Assembly: GCA_028283825.1 (NCBI GenBank) | Contig: JAPWJW010000003.1 | Coordinates: forward strand, 1,674,501-1,738,500 | Reading direction: 5' to 3' | Origin: Azospirillaceae bacterium | GTDB lineage: Bacteria > Pseudomonadota > Alphaproteobacteria > Azospirillales > Azospirillaceae | DNA: 64,000 bases | Part shown: in pieces, positions 8,409 through 17,083 of the stretch | Layout: each line of letters begins with the position of its first letter | Position numbering within the stretch: position 1 is the stretch's first letter | Made by a program: the position numbers and the translations under genes | Notes under the pieces: model-generated | Database searches by the model: none | What the model saw: the letters and a program-made list of their open reading frames with translations, nothing else | Told to the model about the DNA's origin: nothing

Positions 8409-9689
8409 TCACTCCTTGCCTTTTGCATGATAACTGATGCGCCACACGGTGCCGCCGACATCGTCGGCCACCAGCAGGGCGCCGTCATGCGCCAGGGCCA
8501 GGCCCACCGGCCGGCCCCAGACCTGGGCCGGATTGGTGCCGGGGATCCAGAAGCCGGTGGCGAAGTTCACGTAATGGCCGGTGGGCCGGCCATGGGTGAA
8601 GGGCACGAAGACGATCTTGTAGCCGGTGGGCTTGGCCCGGTTCCAGGAGCCGTGCAGGGTGACGAAGGCGCCGCCCTGGTAGTCGGCCGGGAACTCGTGC
8701 CCGGTATAGAACAGCAGGCCCAGCGGGGCGGAGTGCGCCTCGAACAGCAGGTCCGGGGCGATGGCCTTAGCCACCAGGTCCGGCCGCTTTTCCGCGAAGT
8801 CCGGCTGCGGATGGTTGCCGATGTAGGAATAGGGCCAGCCGTAGAAACCCTCCGGCTGCAAACGGGTGAAGTAATCGGGCACCAGACCGTCGCCCAGGCC
8901 GTCACGCTCGTTCACCACGGCGTAGAGGTCGTCGGTGCCGGGGTAGAATTGCAGGCCCACCGGGTTGCGGGTGCCCGACGCGTAGGTGCGCTTGACCGTG
9001 CCGTCCATGTTGAACTCGGTCACCGCCGCCTTGGGCTGGGGATCCTCGCCGATATTGCTCTGCGACCCGATGCCGACGAAGAAGCTCTTGCCGTCGGGGG
9101 CGAATTCCAGGGTGCGGGTGCGGTGGCCCTTGGGCTCACCCAAGGCGCCATCCGGCGTCACCTGGATGCGGTCGCCGGCCGGCTTGGTGTCGCCATCCTT
9201 GTAAGGGATCTTCCAGACGGCCTTCATGTCGGCCACCCACAAATAGCCGTCATGGAATTCGATGCCGTAGGGTTCCAGGAAGCCGCCGATGAAGGTGACC
9301 GGCTGGTCAGCCGTGCCGGTGCCTTTGGCATCGCGTAGCAGGGTGATCTCCCCCGGCTTTTCCTGGCGGGCCAGGAAGACGTCGCCGTTGGGCGCCACCG
9401 CCAGGTTGCGCGCATGGCTGAGGCCGGTGGCGAAGACGCCAACGGTGAAGCCCTTGGGCACGGTCAGGTGCGCGCCCTCAGGCTTCGGCACCTCTTCGGA
9501 GCTGTTGCCCACGCCGTCGGTGGCGTAGGGGGCCGGCAGGTCGGCGGCGCGCACCTGGAAGCGCTGGCCCACCTTCTGTTCCGGATTGTCGGTCTGCGTG
9601 GCGGCCCAGGCGGGGCCCAGGACAGGCGTCAGGGCGGTCGCCAGGCTGAGGCCAAGGGCGGAGATGACGGCAAGGCTGCTACGGCGCAT
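8409..9689 (-). CDS. Periplasmic PQQ-type glucose/sorbosone dehydrogenase-like protein
   Basis: Six-bladed beta-propeller of the soluble glucose/L-sorbosone dehydrogenase family, acting on sugars in the periplasm with PQQ. The 426-residue product starts at ATG 9689 with a clear signal peptide (MRRSSLAVISALGLSLATAL, cleavage near AWA-ATQ). Typical blade motifs follow: LSHARNLAVAPNGDVFLARQ, FHDGYLWVADMKAVWKIPY, FVGIGSQSNIGED, YASGTRNPVGLQFYPG, NERDGLGDGLVPDYFTRL and GFYGWPYSYIG. The C-terminus has LHGSWNRAKPTGYKIVFVPF and VADDVGGTVWRISY. These are the family's usual landmarks. The electron acceptor and substrate cannot be assigned. It stands alone, divergent from yccF. Confidence 0.88.
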   Translation of the reverse strand: MRRSSLAVISALGLSLATALTPVLGPAWAATQTDNPEQKVGQRFQVRAADLPAPYATDGVGNSSEEVPKPEGAHLTVPKGFTVGVFATGLSHARNLAVAPNGDVFLARQEKPGEITLLRDAKGTGTADQPVTFIGGFLEPYGIEFHDGYLWVADMKAVWKIPYKDGDTKPAGDRIQVTPDGALGEPKGHRTRTLEFAPDGKSFFVGIGSQSNIGEDPQPKAAVTEFNMDGTVKRTYASGTRNPVGLQFYPGTDDLYAVVNERDGLGDGLVPDYFTRLQPEGFYGWPYSYIGNHPQPDFAEKRPDLVAKAIAPDLLFEAHSAPLGLLFYTGHEFPADYQGGAFVTLHGSWNRAKPTGYKIVFVPFTHGRPTGHYVNFATGFWIPGTNPAQVWGRPVGLALAHDGALLVADDVGGTVWRISYHAKGKE

Positions 9690-9887
9690 GTGCTCGCTCG
9701 GGGTAGGCTGTTGGGCTGATAGCGTTGTCACTGTCGGTGACTTTAACCATGTTCGCAAGATCGCAACTGGGGGCTATGCCGGAATGCCGCGGAGGGTGGT
9801 CCCAAGCGCCCGTCCCCCGGTGGTCCTGGACGGAATGGCCAGGTTTGCGGGATGATGCGGGTGAATTGTTAAGTGGAGGCCTGGGCC

Positions 9888-10307
9888 ATGATCAGCCTGA
9901 TAATGAACGTCCTTTGGATCGTCCTGTTCGGTTTCACCGGCGCCCTCGCCTGGTTCTTCGCCGCCCTGCTGATGGTGGTCAGCATCGTCGGCATCCCGTG
10001 GGCGCGCGCCGCCTTCAACATGGGGCTGTTCGTGCTGTGGCCCTTCGGCCAGGTGGCGGTGGACCGCCGCCTGCTGACGGGGCGGGAGGATCTGGGCACC
10101 AGCCCGGTGGGTTTCCTGGGCAACGTGGTGTGGTTCGTTTTCGCCGGCTGGTGGCTGGCGCTGTATCATCTGGTCGCCGGCATCCTGTGGTTCATCACCA
10201 TCATCGGCATCCCCTTCGGCATCCAGCACCTGAAGTTCGCCGGCCTGGCCCTGGCCCCCATCGGCAAGGCCATCGTGCCGGCCGACAGCCTGGGGGTTAG
10301 GTATTAA
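9888..10307 (+). CDS. YccF-family inner membrane protein
   Basis: 139-residue membrane protein with two repeated YccF (DUF307) units, each a hydrophobic helix pair followed by a G-I-P motif: VVSIVGIPWARAAFNMGLFVLWPFG in the first half and ITIIGIPFGIQHLKFAGLALAPIGK in the second. Function is unknown for the family. Start at ATG 9888 is fixed by GGAGG 8 nt upstream. It converges on the patatin gene with only 9 nt between stops. Confidence 0.88.
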   Translation: MISLIMNVLWIVLFGFTGALAWFFAALLMVVSIVGIPWARAAFNMGLFVLWPFGQVAVDRRLLTGREDLGTSPVGFLGNVVWFVFAGWWLALYHLVAGILWFITIIGIPFGIQHLKFAGLALAPIGKAIVPADSLGVRY

Positions 10308-10316
10308 GGCGGGCGC

Positions 10317-11384
10317 CTAACGCCGCAGCGGTTCCAGCAGGTCGGGAATGCGGTCGCGGTCCACGGCGTCCAGGAAGTCGTCGGCCAGGCGGTCGGTCTC
10401 CGCCACCACCTGGCGCCAATAACGCTGGCGGTCCGCCGGCGGCATCGCGGTGAAATCCCGCCGGTCGGGAATCTTGCCGTGGGGCAATCCTGCCAGGAAG
10501 TCATCCGACGGGCACAGCAGCAGGGTGCGGGCGAGTGACGCCGCACCCGGCCGGCGCCAACGCAGCGCCTTGTCGAACCAGCCCGGCACCACCTTGGCCC
10601 CGAAATGGGGGAACAGCACCAGGTCGTCGCCCGCGAACGGGATGTCCAGGTGATAGTCCATGATGCCGCCGTCCATATAGGCGCCGGCGGGCGCGCCGCC
10701 GATGTCGCGCACCAGGTCCAGCACGAAGGGGATGGCGCCCGACGCCATCAGGGCGTCCCCCAGATTGGCGGCCGTCAGGGTCACGCGCCGCGTGGGGAAG
10801 CCCGCATCCAGATCGAAGGGATCGGCCGCGCGCGGATCGGCGAACAGGGTGCGCTGGAAGAACAGCGGCAGGCTGCGCCGGCTGGCCAAATTGGCCAGGC
10901 CCGCGGCACCGATGCCGGCGGCCAGCGGGGCCGGGTGGCGGGCGCTGAGCGGCCCCCGCCCCCGCACCGCCAGGATGGACAGGCGCATGAAGGGATGGTC
11001 CAGCACCTCCTGCGCCCCCCGATGGCCGGAGCCCAGGATCACGTCCAGGAAGGCGCGGCTTTCGCGGGTCAGCGTCGGCACGGTGGCGTCGGTCGGCACA
11101 TAGGCCAGATAGGCGTCCTCGAACCGCTTCAGCACGGCGGCCGGGTCCTTCCGGGCCATGGCGGCGAAGCGCCAACTGCCGATGGAACTGCCCACCAGGG
11201 CCAGGGGATGGGTACGGCCCTTGAACCAGCGCGACAGGATGGCCCGGTCCAGCCGGGTCAGCGCCAGCCATTTCGGCCCGCCCGACGCGCCGGCGATGGT
11301 ACCGAACGCGGCGTCCGACACGCCGTCCCGCCGCAGGCGGGCCATGGCCACCGGTCCCGCCAGGAAACGCAAGGCACCCACCAT
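10317..11384 (-). CDS. Patatin-like phospholipase
   Basis: Patatin-fold lipid acyl hydrolase using a Ser-Asp dyad. In the 355-residue product the oxyanion loop is GTIAGASGGPKWLAL, the nucleophile elbow is ALVGSSIGSWRFAA (G-S-S-I-G, matching G-x-S-x-G), and the dyad Asp is in YMDGGIMDYHLD. The start at ATG 11384 leaves the oxyanion loop about 30 residues from the N-terminus, usual for bacterial patatins. There is no signal peptide, so it is probably cytoplasmic or delivered otherwise. It is a single gene convergent with yccF. Confidence 0.88.
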   Translation of the reverse strand: MVGALRFLAGPVAMARLRRDGVSDAAFGTIAGASGGPKWLALTRLDRAILSRWFKGRTHPLALVGSSIGSWRFAAMARKDPAAVLKRFEDAYLAYVPTDATVPTLTRESRAFLDVILGSGHRGAQEVLDHPFMRLSILAVRGRGPLSARHPAPLAAGIGAAGLANLASRRSLPLFFQRTLFADPRAADPFDLDAGFPTRRVTLTAANLGDALMASGAIPFVLDLVRDIGGAPAGAYMDGGIMDYHLDIPFAGDDLVLFPHFGAKVVPGWFDKALRWRRPGAASLARTLLLCPSDDFLAGLPHGKIPDRRDFTAMPPADRQRYWRQVVAETDRLADDFLDAVDRDRIPDLLEPLRR

Positions 11385-11554
11385 CCGCCACCGCCCCCTT
11401 ATGCGAATCTTTCGTCTTGAACCCGGGCGCAAACCCGCGCATGGCTTCGCCCCCGGCGCATCCGCTATGATGCGCTGAACGTTGGGGTGCGTACCTTGCC
11501 GCCCCGGCAGAACCAAGCCATCAGCACACGATTGTTATTCAAGGAGTTGCCACC

Positions 11555-11815
11555 ATGTCCACCCCCCACAAGCGCGCCATGGAAGCCGTGCTGGAAGCCG
11601 CCGACCTGGATATCAAGGCGGCCCTGGAGGAACGGGGGATCACCGACAAGCATTCGGAAGAGGCCGACGACACCATCCTGGACGTCGCCATCCTGCATGC
11701 CTGGCGCATCTTCGTGCGCATCAACGAGGCCCAGGGCCTGACGGTCGATCCCGGCCTGTTCATCGATCTGGCCAGCGAACTGGCCGAAGACATGGCGGAA
11801 GACCGGGACCAGTAA
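11555..11815 (+). CDS. Small acidic hypothetical protein
   Basis: 86-residue, strongly acidic, helical product that I do not recognise (MSTPHKRAMEAVLEAADLDI at the start; ASELAEDMAEDRDQ at the end). The start at ATG 11555 has AAGGAG about 9 nt upstream. No motif, membrane segment or signal peptide. It precedes the BrnT gene by 69 nt on the same strand but need not belong to the same unit. Codon use matches the host. Confidence 0.6.
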   Translation: MSTPHKRAMEAVLEAADLDIKAALEERGITDKHSEEADDTILDVAILHAWRIFVRINEAQGLTVDPGLFIDLASELAEDMAEDRDQ

Positions 11816-11884
11816 GACCGGAAATGTGGGGGCGGGCAAAATCCCGCCCCTGGCAAAAACTCCGTCAATGACGTAGAGTGCGCC

Positions 11885-12166
11885 ATGGAAGTCGAGTTCG
11901 ATCCCGCTAAGAATGAGATCAACCGGCGTAAGCACGGACTCGATCTGAGCTTTGGAGGCCAGGTGCTGGCCGACCCGGCCTTGATCGAGTTTCTGGATGA
12001 ATCCATGGACTATGGCGAGAACAGGTTCCTGGCGCTGGGGTTCGTCACCGCCGTCGTTTACGCCGTGGTCTATACGGAACGGCCCAACAGCATTCGCATC
12101 ATCTCTGTCAGGGCGGCCGATAAGCGGGAACAAGCTGCCTATTTCAGCCACGGAGGAATGCCATGA
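11885..12166 (+). CDS. brnT: BrnT-family toxin
   Basis: BrnT is a RelE-fold ribonuclease toxin. The 93-residue product shows the family pattern: FDPAKNEINRRKHGLDLSF at the N-terminus (residues 5-23), then ESMDYGENRFLALGFV, VVYTERPNSIRIISVRAADKRE and a final AYFSHG. The R-I-I-S-x-R-x-A block is the conserved C-terminal catalytic stretch. The stop overlaps the start of the next gene by ATGA, so the two are co-translated as a toxin-antitoxin pair. Confidence 0.9.
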   Translation: MEVEFDPAKNEINRRKHGLDLSFGGQVLADPALIEFLDESMDYGENRFLALGFVTAVVYAVVYTERPNSIRIISVRAADKREQAAYFSHGGMP

Positions 12167-12408
12167 CCAACGACGCCGCTTTTACTGACGAACAGCTTCA
12201 GCGGATGCGTCCTCCAGCAGCGGCGAAGCGCATCCGCCGTAGCCTCGGGCTTTCCCAGGAGGATTTCTCGATCCGCTATCACATTCCACTGCGAACCCTG
12301 CAGGAATGGGAACAGGGGCGCCGTGAACCGGATGCGGCCGCTCTCGCCTACCTTAAGGTCATTGAGAAAGAGCCCCTGACCACCGCCCGCGCGCTGGCGG
12401 CGGAGTAA
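12163..12408 (+). CDS. Helix-turn-helix antitoxin paired with BrnT
   Basis: 81-residue Xre/Cro-type protein: AKRIRRSLGLSQEDFSIRYH and PLRTLQEWEQGRREPDAAAL form the helix-turn-helix (about residues 21-60). Its ATGA overlap with brnT and its size make it the antitoxin and autorepressor. Classical BrnA antitoxins are ribbon-helix-helix proteins, so this pairing is the HTH variant. The promoter would lie upstream of brnT. Confidence 0.85.
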   Translation: MTNDAAFTDEQLQRMRPPAAAKRIRRSLGLSQEDFSIRYHIPLRTLQEWEQGRREPDAAALAYLKVIEKEPLTTARALAAE

Positions 12409-12443
12409 AGCCAGTACTCAATTAACGAGAAATCGCCCACCCC

Positions 12444-12530
12444 TGGTGCCCGCTGCCGGGATCGAACCGGCACGCCCGTGAGGGCGAGGGATTTTAAGTC
12501 CCTTGCGTCTACCTGTTCCGCCAAGCGGGC
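12444..12530 (-). tRNA. tRNA-Leu (anticodon TAA)
   Basis: 87-nt cloverleaf on the minus strand: acceptor GCCCGCT / AGCGGGC, D arm beginning GCGGAACAGG, anticodon stem AGGGA / TCCCT with loop CTTAAAA (anticodon TAA), a long class II variable arm CGCCCTCACGGGCG, T arm TTCGATC loop, and an encoded CCA. Confidence 0.96.
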
Positions 12531-12583
12531 ACGGAGGTGAAGCGGAAGCGACCCTAGCGGAGGAGGGGCCGAAAGGGCAAGCG

Positions 12584-13345
12584 TCAGGCCGCCCCCTCCA
12601 CAACCTCGGGCTCGCCGCCATGGTCGCGCACCAGGGCGGCCACCGCGTCGGCGGCGACAGCCAGCAGCGGGGCGTCGGTGCTGCGCAGCACCAGGCTGGT
12701 GGCGAAGCGGCCCTCGCGATACGTCGGATAGCTGCCGATGTCCACGTCCGGGTAGCGGTCCTGAACGGCGCCCAGGCCCGTCGCCAATTCCCCTTCCCCC
12801 ACCAGGCAGCGCACGGTGCGGGCCAGCACCACGGGGCCGCCCACCAGGCGGTTGGTCAGGCCGGCCAGCATGGCCTGCATGATGGACGGCACGCCCGCCA
12901 TGACGAAGACGTTGCCGATCTGGAAGCCGGGTGCCGTCGACACCGGGTTGTCGATCAGGATGCCGCCTTCCGGCACGTTGGCCATGCGCAGCCGCGCCTC
13001 GTTCAGCTCCCGCCCGCTGTTGGCGTAGTGCGCCGCCAGCCGGGACACGGCCTCCGCGTTGCGCAGCAGCGGCACGCCGAAGGCCTTGGCGATGCAGGCG
13101 GCCGTGATGTCGTCATGGGTGGGGCCAATGCCACCGGTGGTGAAGACATAGGTGTAGCGGGCGCGGGTCTGGTTCACCGCCTCCACGATCGCGGCCTCGT
13201 CATCCGCCACCACCCGCGCCTCCTTCAGGCGCACGCCCAGTTCCGCCAGCACCTTGGCCAGATGGTTCAGGTTCACGTCCTGGGTGCGGCCGGACAGGAT
13301 CTCATTGCCGATGATGATGAGGCAGGCGGTGGGCACGGCGGTCAT
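12584..13345 (-). CDS. CinA/MoaB-type molybdopterin-binding domain protein
   Basis: 253-residue protein of the competence/damage-inducible protein A (CinA N-terminal, MoaB/MogA-fold) family. Landmarks: LIIIGNEILSGRTQDVNLNH at the N-terminus, VFTTGGIGPTHDDIT (the glycine-rich MoCF loop, residues about 68-82), and VFVMAGVPSIMQAM. It lacks the C-terminal nicotinamide-nucleotide amidase domain of full CinA, so it is the short form common in alphaproteobacteria. The biological role of the short form is not settled. ATG start 13345. It is followed downstream by tRNA-Leu. Confidence 0.88.
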   Translation of the reverse strand: MTAVPTACLIIIGNEILSGRTQDVNLNHLAKVLAELGVRLKEARVVADDEAAIVEAVNQTRARYTYVFTTGGIGPTHDDITAACIAKAFGVPLLRNAEAVSRLAAHYANSGRELNEARLRMANVPEGGILIDNPVSTAPGFQIGNVFVMAGVPSIMQAMLAGLTNRLVGGPVVLARTVRCLVGEGELATGLGAVQDRYPDVDIGSYPTYREGRFATSLVLRSTDAPLLAVAADAVAALVRDHGGEPEVVEGAA

Positions 13346-13599
13346 GGGGCGGCTTCCGGTGGATTGGGGCCGGGATTATAGGATGAAATCCCCCGCCGCC
13401 AAGCCGTGGCATGACGCCGTCGCCATAGCGTGGTCCCACCGATTCGCCGGCCGGCATTGCCCCGGTATGCCTTGCCGTGACGCCTGTGCGCGCCTAAGTT
13501 CCAGGCGTGGGTCCGGCCGCTGGCGCCGGATGGTGATTTATGGATGGGTGCTACCCGGGAAATCCGGCGCCCCCACCCCGACGACAGTGGATTTGAAGC

Positions 13600-14442
13600 A
13601 TGAACAGAGGCGAAGCGGCCGCCGCCGCGGATGAGGAATACGACCTGGACGACCACGGCATCGTCATCCATGGCGAGGAAGGTTTCGCCGGCATGCGCCG
13701 CGCCGGCCGTGCGGCCGCCGAGCTGCTGGACTACCTGACCCCCTTCGTCGTGCCCGGCGTGGCGACGGAAGAGATCGACCGGCTGTGCGAGGAATGGACC
13801 CAGGCCCAGGGCTTCATCTCCGCCACCCTGGGCTATCGGGGATATCCGAAGTCCTGCTGCATCTCCATCAACCACGTGGTCTGCCACGGCATCCCCAGCG
13901 ACAAGCGCCTGCATGACGGCGACATCGCCAACATCGACGTCACCGTCATCGTCGACGGCTGGTACGGCGACAGCAGCCGCATGTTCCTGGTGGGCGACAA
14001 CATCGCCATCAAGGCGCGCAAGCTGGTCGACGTGACGTACGAGGCCATGATGCGCGGCATCGCGGTGGTACGCCCCGGCGCCACCCTGGGCGACATCGGC
14101 CACGCCATCCAAAGCTTTGCCGAAGGCCAGCGCTTCTCCGTCGTGCGCGACTTCTGCGGCCACGGCGTGGGCCGGGTGTTCCACACCGCCCCGTCGGTGC
14201 TGCACTTCGGCAAGCCCGGCCAGGGCACCGAACTGAAGGAAGGCATGATCTTCACCATCGAGCCGATGATCAATATCGGCCGCTACGATGTGAAGATCCT
14301 GTCCGACGGCTGGACCGCCGTGACCAAGGACAAGAGCCTGTCCGCCCAGTTCGAACACACCATCGGCGTGACCAAGGACGGTTGTGAGATCTTCACGACA
14401 TCGCCGGCCGGTTTCCACCACCCGCCCTACAAGATCGCCTGA
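13600..14442 (+). CDS. map: Methionine aminopeptidase, type I
   Basis: Removes the N-terminal methionine from new proteins. 280 residues with the pita-bread fold: SCCISINHVVCHGIPSDKRL, metal ligand Asp in IANIDVTVIVDGWYGDSSRM (two Asp), His in FCGHGVGRVFHTAPSVLHF, Glu in GMIFTIEPMINIG and Glu in SAQFEHTIGVTKDG. All five metal ligands are present. About 25 extra N-terminal residues (MNRGEAAAAADEEYDLDDHG) precede the core. A strong terminator lies 14 nt after the stop. Confidence 0.96.
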   Translation: MNRGEAAAAADEEYDLDDHGIVIHGEEGFAGMRRAGRAAAELLDYLTPFVVPGVATEEIDRLCEEWTQAQGFISATLGYRGYPKSCCISINHVVCHGIPSDKRLHDGDIANIDVTVIVDGWYGDSSRMFLVGDNIAIKARKLVDVTYEAMMRGIAVVRPGATLGDIGHAIQSFAEGQRFSVVRDFCGHGVGRVFHTAPSVLHFGKPGQGTELKEGMIFTIEPMINIGRYDVKILSDGWTAVTKDKSLSAQFEHTIGVTKDGCEIFTTSPAGFHHPPYKIA

Positions 14443-14456
14443 TTGTGATCGGCACG

Positions 14457-14494
14457 AAAAAGCCCCGCCCGGTCATGCCGTGGCGGGGCTTTTT
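14457..14494. terminator. Rho-independent terminator after map, bidirectional
   Basis: Stem GCCCCGCC / GGCGGGGC (14462-14469 with 14482-14489) flanked by AAAAA and TTTTT. It serves map and also the convergent hypothetical gene ending at 14513. Confidence 0.92.
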
Positions 14495-14512
14495 GATTCC
14501 AGGCGAAAAACC

Positions 14513-14995
14513 TCAGGCGGGCATGGCCCGCGCCGACACCTGGCCGGCCTCGACATGCCGTTCCAGCAGGTCGCTGACGGCCGCCTGGGTCAGGGCCAGC
14601 GCCTGGCGCAGGCTGCCCAGGGCGCCGGCCTCCGCCACCCCCTGACCCGCGCGGCGGGCCAGGAAACGACTGACATGGGCCAGGCGGGGGGAACCCATTT
14701 CCGCCGCCGTGCCGGTCAGCAGATAGGCGTAATGGCGCACGCCCTCGACGGCGCCCTTCTGCAGGGCCAAGTCCAGGGCCGCCCCCACATCGACCAGACA
14801 TTCGGCGTACAGCGCCAGGATGTCGGCCAGGGTGCGGTCACCCAGCGACAGGGCGTAGCGCCGCACCCGTTCCTCCTCCACCACCGGGATGCCGGGCAGC
14901 GGCTCCAGGCCATGATCCCCCGCATTGCCCCCGCCACCGGCCACGGTCGTCTCGGCGCGCAAGGTCTTGGACGGCAAAGGGATGGTGGGGGGCAT
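14513..14995 (-). CDS. Hypothetical helical protein with HPt-like pattern but no phospho-His
   Basis: 160-residue, mostly helical product that I cannot name. The stretch RHYAYLLTGTAAEMGSPRLA lines up with the histidine phosphotransfer (HPt) pattern A-H-x-L-K-G-x-A-x-x-L-G, but the phospho-accepting His is Tyr and the Lys is Thr. That alignment is by eye and is an inference. The N-terminus is low-complexity (MPPTIPLPSKTLRAETTVAGG). Start at ATG 14995 is preferred to an upstream extension. Single gene, sharing the map terminator. Confidence 0.65.
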   Translation of the reverse strand: MPPTIPLPSKTLRAETTVAGGGGNAGDHGLEPLPGIPVVEEERVRRYALSLGDRTLADILALYAECLVDVGAALDLALQKGAVEGVRHYAYLLTGTAAEMGSPRLAHVSRFLARRAGQGVAEAGALGSLRQALALTQAAVSDLLERHVEAGQVSARAMPA

Positions 14996-15260
14996 TGGAC
15001 GGGCACTCCAAAATCTAATCGGTCGAATTACCTCTAAAGCAATAGGCATGCCAGCTAGGCTTACGAATAGGGCGCCCAGGATTCTTCACGAGTCGCACCG
15101 CCACGCCGGCAAACACCCCCGGTAAAGGCCGGGAATCATTTCCCCTAACCATCGGGATCGCGGGCAGGTTTTGCCGATACGGGATCACATGGTTCCCACC
15201 CCTGGTTCGTGAATGGCCCCGGACCTATACTGCCTGCACGGGTAGGAACGGGGATGGGGC

Positions 15261-16037
15261 ATGCGAGCCAAGGGCCATGGGGAAGGGAAGCGGGGCATGG
15301 AAGAGCTACAGGCCGGGCTGGACCTGCCGGCCCCCCATGACGGCGGCCAGGACGCCAAGGAACCGCCGCCCCATTACCATGGCCACCGCGACCGCCTGCG
15401 CGAGCGCTTCCTGAACCAGGGGGCGGAGGCGCTGCAGGATTACGAACTGGTGGAACTGCTGCTGTTCCAGGCCATTCCCAGGCGCGATGTGAAGCCCCTG
15501 GCCAAGGATCTGCTGGCCCGCTTCGGATCGTTCTGGGGCCTGGTGTCGGCGCCGGTGCCCACCCTGCGTGATGAGTTCAAGCTGAGCGACGCCGCCATCG
15601 GCGCCATCAAGGTGGTGGCGGCCGCGGCCTTGCGCATGGCGCGCCGCGAGTTGCTGGAACGGCCGGTGCTGTCGTCCTGGCAGATGCTGCTGGATTACTG
15701 CACCGGCGCGCTGGCGCATGAACAGGTGGAACAGTTCCGCGTCCTGTTCCTGGACGGCCGCCACACCCTAATCCGGGATGAGGTGCAACAGCGCGGCACG
15801 GTGAACCAGACCGCCGCCTACCCGCGCGAGGTGCTGAAGCGCGCCTTGGAACTGGGCGCCAGCGCCGTGATCCTGGTGCACAACCACCCCAGCGGCGACC
15901 CCAGCCCCAGCCGCGCCGACATCCAGATGACCAAGGCCATCGCCGATGCCGCCAAGGCGCTGGAAATCGCCGTACACGACCATCTGGTGATCGGCCGCGG
16001 CCGCCACTTCAGCTTCCGCGCCCAGGGCTTGTTATGA
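15261..16037 (+). CDS. radC: RadC-family JAB-domain protein
   Basis: 258-residue RadC homologue: an N-terminal helix-hairpin-helix region (RERFLNQGAEALQDYELVEL) and a C-terminal JAMM/MPN+ metallopeptidase-like domain with E-Q-F-R-V-L-F-L-D and HNHPSGDPSPSRAD (His207, His209, Asp220). All JAMM residues are kept. Despite the name, a role in DNA repair is not well established for the family. Start 15261 or an internal ATG at 15297; the longer form adds a short basic segment. Convergent with the hydrolase gene, 4 nt between stops. Confidence 0.93.
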   Translation: MRAKGHGEGKRGMEELQAGLDLPAPHDGGQDAKEPPPHYHGHRDRLRERFLNQGAEALQDYELVELLLFQAIPRRDVKPLAKDLLARFGSFWGLVSAPVPTLRDEFKLSDAAIGAIKVVAAAALRMARRELLERPVLSSWQMLLDYCTGALAHEQVEQFRVLFLDGRHTLIRDEVQQRGTVNQTAAYPREVLKRALELGASAVILVHNHPSGDPSPSRADIQMTKAIADAAKALEIAVHDHLVIGRGRHFSFRAQGLL

Positions 16038-16041
16038 GTGT

Positions 16042-17055
16042 TCACATCCGCGCCACGTCCAGCACCGCCTGGGCGAAGGCTTGCGGCGCTTCCTGCGGCA
16101 GGTTGTGGCCGATGCCGCCGGTGATCAGGCGGTGGGCGTAAGCGCCGGTGAACTTGTGGGCGTAGGCGGCGGGGTCCGGGTGAGGGGCGCCGTTGGCGTC
16201 GCCCTCCAGAGTGATGGTGGGGATGGACACAGTGGGGCCAGCGGCCAGGCGCCGTTCCAGGTCATCGAAGCGCGTCTCGCCCGCCGCCAGGCCCAGGCGC
16301 CAGCGGTAGTTATGGATGACGATATCGACATGGTCCGGGTTGTCGAACGCCAAGGCCGAGCGGTCGAAGGTGGCGTCGTCAAAGGCCCATTTGGGCGAGG
16401 CCAGCTGCCAGATCAGCTTGGCGAAATCGTGCCGGTTGGCCTCATACCCCGCCCGGCCGCGCTCCGTCGCGAAATAGAACTGGTACCACCAGGACAGTTC
16501 CGCCTTGGGCGGCAGGGGCTGGCGCCCGGCCTCCTGGTTGCCGATGAGATAGCCGCTGACCGACACCAGCGCCTGGCAGCGTTCCGGCCACAGGGCGGCG
16601 ACGATATCGGCGGTGCGGGCCCCCCAGTCGAAACCGGCGATCAGGGCCTTCGGGATCGACAGCGCGTCCATCAGCGCGATGACGTCGACGGCCAGCGCCG
16701 CCTGCTGGCCGTTGCGCGGCGTATCGGGCGACAGGATGCGGGTCGTGCCGTAGCCACGCAGGTGGGGGACGATCACCCGATGGCCGGCCGCCACCAGGGT
16801 GGGCACCACCTCGGCGAAGGCGTGGATGTCGTAGGGCCAGCCGTGCAGCAGCAGGACGACGGGCCCCTGGGCGGGCCCGGCCTCGACATAACCGATGTCC
16901 AGCACGCCGGCCTTCACCTGCCGCACGGGGCCGAAGGCGGGCGCGGTCGTCGCGGCGGCGGCGACCTTGGAGATGGCGGCGGGCAGGCTGGCGGCGGCCA
17001 GCGTCAGGGCGGTGGCGCCGATGAAGCGGCGGCGGCTGAAATCAACAAAGGACAT
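16042..17055 (-). CDS. TAT-exported alpha/beta hydrolase (epoxide hydrolase/haloperoxidase-like)
   Basis: 337 residues. The N-terminus SRRRFIGATALTLAAA is a twin-arginine signal, so the enzyme is exported folded. The hydrolase fold follows: VVLLLHGWPYDIHAFAEVV (oxyanion HGWP), LRGYGTT, the nucleophile elbow LIAGFDWGARTADIVA with Asp as nucleophile (as in epoxide hydrolases and dehalogenases), and the catalytic His in ITGGIGHNLPQEAP. Start ATG 17055 has GGGAGA just upstream. It is the last gene of an operon with dipZ and the DUF6130 gene, which suggests a shared role in periplasmic redox or peroxide stress. Confidence 0.9.
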   Translation of the reverse strand: MSFVDFSRRRFIGATALTLAAASLPAAISKVAAAATTAPAFGPVRQVKAGVLDIGYVEAGPAQGPVVLLLHGWPYDIHAFAEVVPTLVAAGHRVIVPHLRGYGTTRILSPDTPRNGQQAALAVDVIALMDALSIPKALIAGFDWGARTADIVAALWPERCQALVSVSGYLIGNQEAGRQPLPPKAELSWWYQFYFATERGRAGYEANRHDFAKLIWQLASPKWAFDDATFDRSALAFDNPDHVDIVIHNYRWRLGLAAGETRFDDLERRLAAGPTVSIPTITLEGDANGAPHPDPAAYAHKFTGAYAHRLITGGIGHNLPQEAPQAFAQAVLDVARM

Positions 17056-17083
17056 GTCGGGTCTCCCGCGGGTAAGGCTGGTT

